Shown here one piece after another: positions 46,421-57,579 of a stretch of 64,000 bases of DNA (the first letter of the stretch is position 1; every line of letters begins with the position of its first letter). The DNA comes from Macrotrachela quadricornifera. Lineage: Eukaryota > Rotifera > Eurotatoria > Philodinida > Philodinidae. The DNA lies in the NCBI GenBank assembly GCA_022393335.1, contig JAJEKB010021087.1:745435-809434 (forward strand). Direction: 5' to 3'. The position numbers and the translations under genes were made by a program. The notes under the pieces were generated by a model that saw only the letters and a list, made by a program, of their open reading frames with translations, was not told the DNA's origin and did no database searches.

Positions 46421-47205
46421 TATATGGGCCAAATCAGGCAGAATAGGACATTTTGGTTTTTCTGTAAAAGCTGCAGTTCAAGTACAAAAGTTCAGCATAA
46501 GCGTCTTTTATTGCTCTCATCCTACGAGAAACCGAATTTTCTTCTGGTTTCTTTAGTTGTCATAACCACAAAAAAGTGTTTCTCCAAAGTTTTTGCCATA
46601 TTACTCAATTTTTACCGCATTTTTGTTGAAAATCGACTCATAGACCCCTTGTTGGAAAATCGAGCTGTCTAGCTGTTTTTAGAAAGTGTCAATTCGTCTT
46701 TTAATATGATTTTGAAGAGAAGACACTTGAATGAATTTCACGTCTAAGTTTCATTGAAAATGCGCGAACATTACCAGAGATATGAACCTATCAAAAATGG
46801 GCAATTCGCACGCTGTCACGTCGCTAACGTCAGAACACGTCCGTTTTTTTAAAAACGACGCATATGTGCAAAAACCTTCTGATGCAGAATTTGTAGCTCA
46901 AAGTGTCGTCTACAAAATGCGCCATTAGCGTTTGACAAAATGCTGTCCATAGTCATAGATTTTTTTAGCTGAAATGTATCAGGTGAAATATGATGTCCTT
47001 TTTTGCATCACGTCGCTAACGCTAGTTTTTCAGTAATAATTTTTTTGAAGCAAGGGTTTTTAGGGCTAATATTTTTAGAACACGTAGCGCACTTTAGTAT
47101 GTATCTGATCAATAAACAGGCAGGTGTATAATAGCTCTCTTGGCGGAGATATATGGAGTATATTTTTACGAAGTCACGTCGCTAACAAATGATTTGACCC
47201 ATATA
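46421..47205. mobile_element. 785-bp TIR element with three identical 12-mers
   Basis: 'tatatgggccaaatca' at the left is mirrored by 'tgatttgacccatata' at the right, allowing a TA target duplication. CACGTCGCTAAC occurs exactly at 46,817, 47,009 and 47,175, the last next to the right end. No transposase; the 99-codon ORF at 46,373 crosses the left end and looks non-coding. It is probably a Tc1/mariner-type MITE. Confidence 0.6.
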
Positions 47206-48275
47206 TGAAATAGTTGATTATCGATCAGGTAGAAGATAGCATCATATATTCAAATGTTATTTTGATCGTAAGTAGACTAGCATCATTACTACGATTTAAT
47301 CATAAAGAATGGTCTGAAAGTTTCGATTTCTCTCTTTAAATTGACGGTATCTATATGAAACACATATACAAATAATTGATTGAAATTGAGTCCTGTAGAG
47401 AAAGTTTTGACAAGATATGATCAAGTTACTGACAATTGCTGTGTGTTTTCTATCTTAAATTCTTTAAAAAATTAAAATATTATTTTTTATTCATTGTTAT
47501 TAAATGTTTTGTATGAATAGATAGAATTTGACAAGCTCCACAAGAATGTGAATATCAAAAGAATTCTGAGCGTCTTTCAGACATACATCTGCAATACTTT
47601 TAATACATTGACTTTTCCATCTGTTCATGAAACTTAGAAAGGTAATTCAAAATTCCACCAAATAACATTTTACATAGAAACATTATTTAAATATCTTGAC
47701 ATTCATGTTCTTGTAAAGTTGGTCAAAATTCTATCGGTTCATGCAAATTATTTAATAAAGACCCGTCAATTTGATGACTCAAATACTACAAAGATGCTGA
47801 GGCCATACGAAAAATAGTAATATTTTCATCTTAATTAGATAGAGCGTCGTTTGCTCTATCATTTTATGCTATTTGATTACCATTTAAATTATATCATGAT
47901 AATAAGAACTCGATAAATCAGTGGAGTTGCAATCCTTAAGACTTGAGTCATGACGGAATTCAAATACCCTCAACAGTGCAAATATATTCCAGTGTGCATG
48001 ATTTCTAACCAAGCTTCAAAAATTGCCTATTCATGTACAGATGCAGAGAAATGTTTTGTGAATACATAATATGATATTGTAGAAATATTGTTTCTTATTT
48101 TGTATTTCGCCAGACTCAAGCCTATTTCCAGTTTCTCGCTTATTTTCTATTTAGAGGAAGGAGGATATGACGGAGTGATTATAAATCTCAAAATAATCGA
48201 ATAAATAAAACTCATATATACCAATATTTACGTTTAACTTTGTTTTTGTATTACTTTTCAGAAATTCTATTGAAA
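47206..48275. other. intergenic stretch upstream of the sulfotransferase-like gene
   Basis: AT-rich, no gene recognised. A splice-acceptor-like 'ttacttttcag' lies 14 bases before the ATG at 48,276, so a 5' non-coding exon or trans-spliced leader is possible. Confidence 0.35.
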
Positions 48276-49052
48276 ATGTTTCTGAAAATCTTACAAAAAC
48301 TTTTGCCGCAGAGTCAGAAGACTGACTCTGAGAATGCTGACTATTTATATGTGATTGGGGCCGGATTACCGCGTACAGGTACATCATCACTCAAAGCTGC
48401 TCTCGAAATACTCGGCTTCGGACCTTGCCATCATATGAGTGAATTACTTGACAAGCCCGATCGATGTATGGAATTCCAACGAGCATATGATGAAGGCAAT
48501 GTCGATTTTTTTACATTGATGAAAGGATACGGTTCAACGGTAGACGCTCCAATTACCGATTTTTATAAAGAAATTCATCAAGTCTATCCAAAAGCAAAGA
48601 TTGTGCTCACTGTACGAGAAAATGATGAAAAATGGTATGAGAGTTTCATAGATACAGTTGAACCGGTTGCCACAGATGATGCTCTCTTTTTTATTTTCTA
48701 TCCTATTCAATCCTTACGATTATTATGTATTATTACTCGAAAGATTTTGGAGAAGTGGAGAGCCGATTATGGTGAAATTGGACCATGGATACATAGTCAA
48801 CACAATGAACGAGTAATCAGAGAGAATAAAGAGCATGATCTACTTGTCTTCAATGTCAAAGAAGAATGGAATCCTCTATGCAAATTTTTAGAGGTGGAAG
48901 TACCTCGAGATGTTCCATTTCCAAATGTCAACGACACGAAGCAAATCAAGCGTTTTCTGCTAGTGGCAAAGACAATGGGTTGGTGTATTTGGACAGTTAT
49001 AGGTGTACTGATAATCGTTGCAATTTATTTTCTCGTTCAATTTACAACATAA
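48276..49052 (+). CDS. Sulfotransfer_4-type P-loop protein with C-terminal membrane anchor
   Basis: From the ATG at 48,276 (MFLKILQKLL) the product has 258 residues. 'GAGLPRTGTSSLKAALEILG' is the phosphate-binding loop of sulfotransferases; 'GPCHHM' follows as in the Sulfotransfer_4 family; 'KIVLTVRENDEKWYES' is the 3'-phosphate-binding strand of the cofactor site. The last 25 residues or so are a hydrophobic membrane segment, so the protein may be tail-anchored. An upstream in-frame ATG at 48,240 is less likely because an acceptor-like AG lies between. Family members often lack a known substrate and may act as NTPases or transfer sulfate to lipids. No introns in the coding part. Confidence 0.85.
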   Translation: MFLKILQKLLPQSQKTDSENADYLYVIGAGLPRTGTSSLKAALEILGFGPCHHMSELLDKPDRCMEFQRAYDEGNVDFFTLMKGYGSTVDAPITDFYKEIHQVYPKAKIVLTVRENDEKWYESFIDTVEPVATDDALFFIFYPIQSLRLLCIITRKILEKWRADYGEIGPWIHSQHNERVIRENKEHDLLVFNVKEEWNPLCKFLEVEVPRDVPFPNVNDTKQIKRFLLVAKTMGWCIWTVIGVLIIVAIYFLVQFTT

Positions 49053-49800
49053 ACAAGACTTATTTTTGAGTAGTTAACTAAAGTGAATTCCAAATTTTAA
49101 ACTCTGTGTTACCACTAGCATCTTGGAGCATAAAATTTGAAGTTTATTTTAGTTCATCTTCTTCAATGTACTATAAGTAGAATCTCTAACTACTCAAATT
49201 TTTACTTTTTTCAATATTTTTAATTAAATCAACCGTCGCTATTATTTCTTCGTCAAATAAAACATCCAGAAGAACAAATAATACAGCTAAATCTATTACA
49301 TAGAAAATATGAATATTAAACATGAGATTGTCACAGTTTCATACAAATATTTTCATACAAAGAATACTTTCAGGTAAGATGATCGTGCTTAATCAGAAAA
49401 AGGAATATATATCATTTTGTTGACTAACTCGTGGGGCATTTACAAGTTAAAAATGCAGGATGTTCTTCAATCACCTATATTTTAGAATTTTCATTACCAT
49501 TTTTATCTTCCCAAAACTGTCCACTTCTAAGAGCTTTTGGAAGTATTCAGGGTCGCGTCTACTTTGCTGACAAAATTTGTTCACATCTTAAACTACTAAA
49601 CCTAGTAGTTTTCAAGGTACGCTAAGAGAAAGTGTATGAGATAGCACCTCCTTGAAAAACCTATTTCGCTGAGCGTAATAGAGTGCGTCTCTGATAATTT
49701 CAAATTGTCGGAAGTCTTCGTTTCGACCTCTATATCACAAATACATTTTGCTCTTTTGATTTGTTGTCCTAGAGTAATTTTTCGTAGTAAACAAGAATGT
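49053..49800. other. intergenic stretch, nothing recognised
   Basis: 3' flank of the sulfotransferase-like gene; the short ORFs at 49,431 and 49,602 lack features, though the minus-strand one may be a further decayed part of the neighbouring transposase. Confidence 0.35.
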
Positions 49801-50940
49801 AATTCACGCAATGTTGTAGAACTAATGTTACTAATAATTTGTGCAGATTGATCATTACTAAATTAGACCAGTTTCTTCATTTGTGCACATGCTTTTAAAA
49901 CCGTCGATTTGCTTGCTTCTGGGACATGATTCTGACGCAATATTTTCAACAAATTTTAATGTTTTTTATTCTAAATTTTTGTTGGCAAAGTGACTCGAAT
50001 TAGGTCATAGATGAAAAGATATCAGAAGGGAGTTGATTATGAATTAATGATTCAAGTTTTATCAAATTATTTCCTTCTCCCATGTGAATATAAATTTCGT
50101 ACGGGCAAGAACCTTGAGTTTACGATTGGAATAAAAATCTAAGGTTTGTCCATAATATGTTGTCTTTGCTGGATTTTTAACACGATAAAGATCTTTTATA
50201 TTAGCATATAAACCTTTATTATCACCTTATCCATTCGAACAATCGGAGATCAACAGAATTTTTCCTGAAAGAGCTAGACGAAGTACTTTGTTGACCCAAT
50301 ATGATACCAATGATGTGATCAATTTTCCACTTGCGCTGCATGTTATAACAACGTTACTAACATTGAAAAGATTTTCTATGATTCAAATATCAAATCTATA
50401 TTCGATGTTGATTGTATGCTTTGGATAAACGCAAGAAGCGGTTGTATAGAAATCAATCAAACACAGACTTAAACAGTTGAATTCACTTACATTTGAGCTT
50501 TGTTCTCTTTTAAACAAACCAATAAACATTGATCGAATTAATTTTTCTGATAAATCTATAGTGGGTTGTGCAGTGTGTGAATATCATCTACACATCTTGT
50601 GCAACTTTTCCAGGGATATTTTATTCTCCATCAAAACAACAATATTTGAATGAATTCCTCTCGTACCGAGTTGCTCTAACCGTTAGAATGGATCTTTTTC
50701 TGTTTTTCTTCAATAAAAACTCTTATTTTAATCACTTTGCGCGAACGAATGCCGTGCTTCCGTTTGAGATCCAACGCCCAAGTATCAGATGCTTTGAATT
50801 CATGAAAAGATATATTCATAGCCTGAGCGATTCCCGAAAGCTTTGGATCACGCCCATGAACAGATAACAATTGGTCTCGTTCGTGCATAAACTTGATATA
50901 CACAAATTCTTCTATTTTTTGTGCCTGATTGTTTAATCTA
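49800..50940 (-). pseudogene. CENP-B/Tc5/pogo-like DDE transposase remnant
   Basis: At the 5' side (50,930-50,676) a frame reads 'HERDQLLSVHGRDPKLSGIA' and then 'FKASDTWALDLKRKHGIRS', the second helix-turn-helix (HTH_Tnp_Tc5/CENP-B) with its F.AS..W...F..RHGI signature. Further down, separate frames give 'CSASGKLITSLVSYWVNKVL', 'ALSGKILLISDCSNG' and 'YANIKDLYRVKNPAKTTYYG', matching the order of a DDE_1 catalytic domain. Stops and frameshifts break it repeatedly. Confidence 0.65.
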
Positions 50941-51587
50941 TTTCCTGAATCTTGACATAATTAACTGATGATAAATTCTTTTGAAACAATTCTTCACTGA
51001 CCTAAATGGGTGCTTCCTATTTCCTTTTTCGTCTCTTTCGTTGACTATTTTAGCCATAAAGAGTTCCGAAATACGCATGACACTATTCATCATTAAACAC
51101 AGAGTGTTGCTGTGTCTCTTTTCCGTCTACTAACTCGAGTAATGTGTATATTGGGTATTATAGCTTTACTCCTACTGATCGTGTTTACTCCCCACGGTCA
51201 TTCTCTAAGTTAAACAAAATCGACAGAATCCATGTGAAAGCTATTGATGAGTTTAGATGTCTGTCACATAAACATAATGAGATCATTTATCTCTTATGAG
51301 AATGTAAAGTTGATCAATGCCTTCTTTGTGAAAAGGACGAAATTGCAAGATTCTACTGATACAGAGAAATACTTCAGGTTAATACCGTAAGAATCATACA
51401 AGTAAGATTTAGTAAACCATTCTTGACTTTTTCCCTACTCAGTACGATTTATTGAATGACAATGGTCCCACGCGAGAAACGATTTAACACCTAAAGAAGT
51501 TCTCTCGTTAGTCATCACGTATTTCTTATCGTTTGACAGCGATAAGCAAAGATCCATATTTCATTGTTGTCTTATTGCATACTGATA
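50941..51587. other. intergenic stretch upstream of the P450 pseudogene
   Basis: No gene recognised. Confidence 0.35.
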
Positions 51588-53298
51588 ATGACCTTGTGGT
51601 CGACTTTCATCTTCGTTGGTGTATTATTATTTCTATTTTATCGTCTCTTGAAATTTTGGATATTTGATTCATGGTTTATTCATCAAGATTTATCGAATCA
51701 AGGCATTCCAGGACAATACATTCCAATAGTTGGCGAGCTTTTAGATCGTCGACGAGCATATCTTGCTGATGATCCTTTTTCCTATACTAGAAAAATAGCG
51801 AAAAATTTTGGTGATTATTATCGTTCTTCATTTGAACCCAGAGCTTGTTTGAGTAACAGTGATCCATCGTTAATTGAAGGAGTGTTAAAGACCAATGCAC
51901 GTGCATATCATAAATCTGCTTGAGGCCGAATTGTTCTTGCAGGATTGCTTGGTTATGATAATCTTCTCTTATCTGAAGATGACAAACATTCTCGACGTCG
52001 ACGATTAATTGCTCCTGTTTTTCAACATCAAAATATCAATTCAATGATTTCTCTAATGGTAGAGAGAACATCTCGTTTTCTGACGAAATGGACAACTGAT
52101 GATCATCAGACATTAACATTGGATATTCATGAAGAAATGACAAATCTTACTTTGGATATCGTTACAGGATGTGTAATTGGAACGGAAATTATCAACGATC
52201 AACATGTGCATGATACTATATCTCGAAATGTTACTGTTGCAGTGAAAGAAATGGAAAAACGAATGATGAACATGATCGAACTAATTCCTCTAATCAATCA
52301 ATTACCATTACGAGATAAACGATGTATTGATCAATCATGAGAAAATATTAAATCCATCGTTCAGAATATTATTAATCAGCGAAAAAAAGGTTTAACAAAA
52401 TCAACATGTAAAGGTTTGTCTAAAAACTTGTTCAAATTCGTTAGATTTCTATATGATCGATAATAGATCCCGATTTGTTAGATTTGATTTTAACAGCACA
52501 TGGAAATGATAAAACAGTGAAATTTACTGATGACGAAGTAATCGACGAAGTGATTACTTTTGATAAGTGATTTTGAAGGATATTTCTTTCTCTAATATCT
52601 ATGTAGTTCTTGCCGGTCATGAAACTACTTCAACATTGATGACATGGACATTATATAATTTAGCAACGCATCCTGATATTTATCAACGATGCCAAGCAGA
52701 AGTTGATTCCGTATTGAGTAGTAATGATGACGACAATGAAATAACTGCATCTACTCTTTCTCTACTGACATACACGGAAACAGTATTGAAAGAATCTCTT
52801 CAATATCATCAACCAGTTCCTAGTCTTTTTCGTATCGCCATTGAAGACAATACTCTTGTCACGAAAAGTGGTAAACCTATTCATATTAAAAAAGGAACCG
52901 ATGCAGTCATGAATCTACATATTCTACATCGGTAAGAAACTTCTCTTGAATTTTCTCATAATTTTTTCTTTCTCTCTCGTTAAATAGTTCAGAAAAATAT
53001 TGGCATGAACCACATAAATTCGATCCATCAAGATTCAATGAACGTCATACAGAGATATTATTACCATTTGGTACGGGTTCTCGTTCTTGTATTGGACAGA
53101 ATTTTGTCATGTTGGAAGCAAAAATTATGTTAGCATTAATTATCCGACGATTTCACATTGAATTAGTGCCTGATCAGAAACATGTACCAGATATCACTGT
53201 CACGATTAGGTTCGTCATTTTATACGATCAGATGATCTGAATTTAAATATGTATTTAGACCGAAATATGGTATGTGGATGCGAATTACACCACGTTAA
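51588..53298 (+). pseudogene. cytochrome P450, recently inactivated
   Basis: Starts MTLWSTFIFVGVLL (N-terminal membrane anchor). Recognisable parts: 'GIPGQYIPIVGELLDRR' (Pro-rich hinge), 'LAGHETTSTLMTWTLYNLAT' (I-helix), 'ETVLKESLQYH' (K-helix), 'HEPHKFDPSRF' and the haem loop 'FGTGSRSCIGQNF'; it ends 'YGMWMRITPR'. Short introns lie at about 52,416-52,469, about 52,557-52,606, about 52,933-52,988 and 53,210-53,260. TGA stops at 51,921 and 52,338 interrupt exon 1. The K-helix E-x-x-R Arg is Gln (CAA, 52,801). The splice around 52,560 cannot be placed in frame. A microsomal monooxygenase in origin; the CYP family cannot be assigned. Confidence 0.85.
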
Positions 53299-53719
53299 CA
53301 ATTCAGTTCTTTTTTTTATAAAGAAAATTATAAAAAATTTTTAAAAGAATCTGCATAAGTATTATGCGTGATAGAAATGATATTTATTATTGTCTCGTGG
53401 TTTTTTTTCATGCAAAGAACAATAGATACAGTAGCTTTTTATGAAAAATTTTTTTGTCTGGTTAAAAGACAATATTATTTTAAAATTTTTCATCGTATTC
53501 TAATTATAAAAATCAAGTAATCATGTGCAGTAGTATTACCCATTTAGTTTACAAACAACAAACTACTTTTAATAAATTGTTTTCGATGACTTCTTCAAAA
53601 AATAATAACTTATTCTAACTTTAATTATTCACAAAAAAAATCATGACTTTGTCTAAAATTATAATTACTAACAATATATCAGAGTTGATAAAGTAAAAAA
53701 AACTAACTACAATTTAGAC
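53299..53719. other. intergenic stretch, nothing recognised
   Basis: Very AT-rich spacer between the P450 pseudogene and the next gene; it may hold the first exon of that gene. Confidence 0.35.
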
Positions 53720-55669
53720 TGATCAAGTGCAACCAAGTGTTGAACAAATTGGTATCCCTCAAGAACCGATCCCCACAAAGATACCGGAAAAGTATGCCTC
53801 AAATTAGATCAAACATTTATTTTTCAAATGTTTGATTATTTATTTAAAGGAAAACGATTGCAGGAAAAACAATTCTGCTAATAATCCTAGGAAGTATCAT
53901 CGGTTTCGGTATCATTGCTACAGCTATTGCTGTACCTATTATACTAACCGATGGGCAAGCAACACCATTGTCAAGTGTGACAAACACAACGACATCACAA
54001 AGCGGTATGTACACATTAGAATACTTGAATAATGATATGCATCACTGAGAAGGTTACATTATAGTGACTAATACATATTCTTCGACTCTCAGCTCTTCGA
54101 CTCTTAGCTCTTCGGCTCAATCAAGTACTATTACTTCGCGTTCTTCAACTGTTACTACACACAGCTCTACAACAGTTACAGTCTCAGCTTCTTCAAATTT
54201 TATTTCGTCCAATTACTCTGGTCGACTAGCCAATACAAGTAATAGTTATGCTCGACCTTCTGCCAGCGGTGTATATTATTATGAGGCAATTCAAGTAACT
54301 GTCCCTATACCGGACTATTACAGTTTGAAAAGCATCAGTGCTGCTGATATGTATGGATATTTGTATATTAATAATTTCGATTCAATCAGTACACTCGATA
54401 ATCTTCTTGCAAAAAGTGATGATGAAGGAGGTTTAAGTCAGTTTTTAATTCAGTATGTCCTACAGGCAAATATCACATATATCCTGATAGCTACCACATA
54501 TAACCCCCGTACATTAGCAATCTATTCAATTATGGCTTGGGGTCCAGCAAGTGTCAATTTTGTTNNNNNNNNNNNNNNNNNNNNNNNNNNNNNNNNNNNN
54601 NNNNNNNNNNNNNNNNNNNNNNNNNNNNNNNNNNNNNNNNNNNNNNNNNNNNNNNNNNNNNNNNNNNNNNNNNNNNNNNNNNNNNNNNNNNNNNNNNNNN
54701 NNNNNNNNNNNNNNNNNNNNNNNNNNNNNNNNNNNNNNNNNNNNNNNNNNNNNNNNNNNNNNNNNNNNNNNNNNNNNNNNNNNNNNNNNNNNNNNNNNNN
54801 NNNNNNNNNNNNNNNNNNNNNNNNNNNNNNNNNNNNNNNNNNNNNNNNNNNNNNNNNNNNNNNNNNNNNNNNNNNNNNNNNNNNNNNNNNNNNNNNNNNN
54901 NNNNNNNNNNNNNNNNNNNNNNNNNNNNNNNNNNNNNNNNNNNNNNNNNNNNNNNNNNNNNNNNCAATCTATTCAATTATGGCTTGGGGTCCAGCAAGTG
55001 TCAATTTTGTTTTTATGAACGAAACAAGAATAGTAACAACAACGATACCACGTGAGTAAATCATTTATCTTCTTGATCGGATTCATCGAGATATATCTAC
55101 AAATTGTACGAATTAATTTTGTAGCTTCAATACCATTGATTAATAGCAGTGATATCGTTTATGGGATATATAATACAACTGCAGGTGGAAGTAGTTTGGC
55201 AGCAACGCCTGGTAATAATATTGGTACTTATCCACCTACTGAGGCACCAATGAATGCAATTGATAATAATATTGTGACAAAATATCTTACTTCTGATTCA
55301 TGTGAATTGGCAGATTATTTAGAGATATGTGGTTTAAATACCGGTTTTTATCTGACATTACGACAAGGTCAATCAACGGTAATCGGTTTTCAAATGTGTA
55401 CAGCCAATGATCAGGAGAATCGCGATCCAATGACAGTAACATTAGAAGGAAGTAATGAGTCGGGAATGAATCTCACTCTTGGCACAAGTTGGACCCGTAT
55501 TTACAATGGTTCGAGTGGAATTTCTAGTGTTCACGGCAGAAATACATGGGGACTCCGAAGATATTTCACGAATTCAATACGGTATGCGAGTTATCGATTT
55601 CTTGTTACAAGCAAACGTTCGGTGGAGTGCTGTGCTCAATATATTGAAGTTCAGTTCTTCGAAATCTAA
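53720..55669 (+). CDS. type II membrane protein: Ser/Thr stalk, beta-sandwich domain, discoidin-like domain
   Basis: Exons: about 53720-53792 ('TDQVQPSVEQIGIPQEP'), 53850-54004 (transmembrane segment 'LLIILGSIIGFGIIATAIAV'), 54065-about 55050, and 55126-55669. After the membrane segment comes a Ser/Thr-rich stalk, then a domain 'YYYEAIQVTVPIPDYYSL' to 'IYSIMAWGPASVNF' resembling pre-peptidase-C-type beta-sandwiches seen in rotifer surface proteins. The last exon is a galactose-binding-like (F5/8C-type) domain: 'EAPMNAIDNNIVTKYL', 'DPMTVTLEGSNES', 'YRFLVTSKRS' and a final 'QYIEVQFFEI'. It is probably a surface lectin-like protein. The 400-N gap (54,565-54,964) lies within exon 3, so one or more domains may be missing. 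The first exon was not found. Confidence 0.75.
54565..54964. other. assembly gap of 400 Ns flanked by a 47-bp exact duplication
   Basis: The 47 bases before the gap (54,518-54,564) are identical to the 47 bases after it (54,965-55,011). Either two overlapping contigs were placed side by side instead of merged, or the gap covers a tandem repeat of the domain. Confidence 0.95.
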
Positions 55670-56465
55670 TCTGTGATATTCAATTCGAAATGTTGATGGC
55701 GATAAGAACACTTATTTTTTGTGCTTTTCACAGCTTTACTCTTTATAATATCTACATACATTCAGTTTCTTGTCTCTGCTTAAAATGCCTTATTACACAA
55801 CTTATTTATCGAATAAATTCATTTGATTTGATTTTCTATCGATTATAAGAAAACAGAAGAATAAGTTACGTTTTTAGTTTGTTGCGAATGTTTGATTTAT
55901 CAGCAACTATCGACTAATAAATTAGTGATAAGAATGTAAATGAAAAACTTAAAACTCGTTCTAATATGTTGTCAATTTGAAAATGAAATGAAATGAAACC
56001 ATTCTTCTTCTTTTTACGTATGTTATTTGATAGAATATGAGCCCACAGAAAAGAAAATTTTTCACAATTGAATGAAAGATCTGCCTTTCGAAATAAAACA
56101 TATTGTTTGGGTTTTTTTCTCATTTTTTACCTAGAATGAGGACATGGTCTTCTTTGACGAATAATGTAAACTATGTTAATATCTACTCTTAATAATCGAG
56201 CATGACGATGTAATATGGTGAACTAAACAATCTAAAAAGCATTATTTTATTCTATAAACATTTCAGTGACTAGTTGCAATTTTATTTACATAGAAAAGAT
56301 TAAAATACTTCTCCTAGTTTGTTCAGAGAACGCCTCTGCTAACTTTAATTATTAACAAAGAAACAAATGACGATGTTTACATAGAGAGCGTCTTTCCTAT
56401 CGATCTTAATAATATAACTAATGTATCTTGTTTGCAACTTTCATTTTAACTCATCATCAATGGAG
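55670..56465. other. intergenic stretch, nothing recognised
   Basis: Polyadenylation-like AATAAA at about 55,813 serves the upstream gene. The rest is AT-rich without features. Confidence 0.4.
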
Positions 56466-56826
56466 AAAGCTTGTCAGCGCAGTCACCTTTAGGACTAAAA
56501 TGTGGAACTCACATACTTTCAGAAAAAATATACTAAACGACCATCAGTTCTTGTTTGCTGCTAAGAAAAACATGTAGTGATCTTGATTACTCTTTTCTTT
56601 TGTCGCCCCACTACCTAGGAAAACTAATGTAAAGATCTTCATTTTATTTATCTTTCCTCGTTATTGCTCTTCATCAATGTCAAAGCACACACCATGCTCT
56701 TTGATTTTGTTTGCTAAGGTATGCAACAGAGATATGTCTGTAAGGGGAGGGGGAGCCCTAAAAACTTCGACTTAAAACTTACATTGACTATTTTTCTTCG
56801 AAAAAATATGTGAGTTTTACAAAATT
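56466..56826. mobile_element. MITE-like repeat, copy 3
   Basis: Begins 'agcttgtcagcgcagtcacc', followed by 'tgtggaactcacatac'. It ends with 'gtctgtaaggggagggggag', 'aacttcgacttaaaacttac' and 'aaatatgtgagttttaca'. Same order of parts as 32,111-32,362 but with a longer middle and a short G tract. Confidence 0.7.
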
Positions 56827-57579
56827 TCCAAATATATATCTTCAATTGAATTCAAATAAACTACACCAAACAGGTTTTTAAAATCATATTGATATAAAAA
56901 GCGTTAATATATTTTTAAATGGAACTAAAATTTAGAAAAAATCAAATCTTTTCATTAAAATCGAATTCAAATTTTAAAAAATAGTAAAATTTCACTGCCC
57001 AAAAATATCTAAATTGATATTGTATTTTTAGAATTTTCTCAATAGTTTTTATCGAAATAAAATTCAAATAGGAGTTTAGATTAAAGTCAGAAATAAAAAT
57101 ATTTAACATTCAAATGATATAGAATGACATGACACACCCAGCTGAATAAGCTGATCAGTATGTAAACTGATGGTCTAGAGATCGATAGTCTGTATGTTCG
57201 GTTCTCTTTTATTCTATTTGAAACATTCTGCAAAGATCCTGCCAACAAATTTGACAATATCCTCGAAGAAACCTAGTCAGATCCGGAAAGATATGATCAG
57301 AATTTTTGTTTTCTAATTAAAAAAAATTCTGACAGAATCCTACAATTTTGTGGCTACACATTTTATTTCAGGAATCATTGATTTCCTGGCTCAATCTTGG
57401 CTTGAACAACATGAATAAACTTGTTAAGATCCTGAGAGGATCATTGAAAATAATTCTGACATACTTCTTTTAGGATTTGGCATTTCCTCAGGAAAGAACA
57501 GTGAATCCTTACAGGGTCTTCATGATACGTATTAAGAATTTTGCGCTGAAACGTCAAAGATTCTCCCAAGGGATCCTAC
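56827..57579. other. intergenic stretch
   Basis: No gene. About 57,160-57,215 contains 'gatggtctagagatcgatag' and 'tatgttcggttctc', faintly like the A and B boxes of a tRNA-derived promoter; no cloverleaf can be drawn. Confidence 0.25.
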
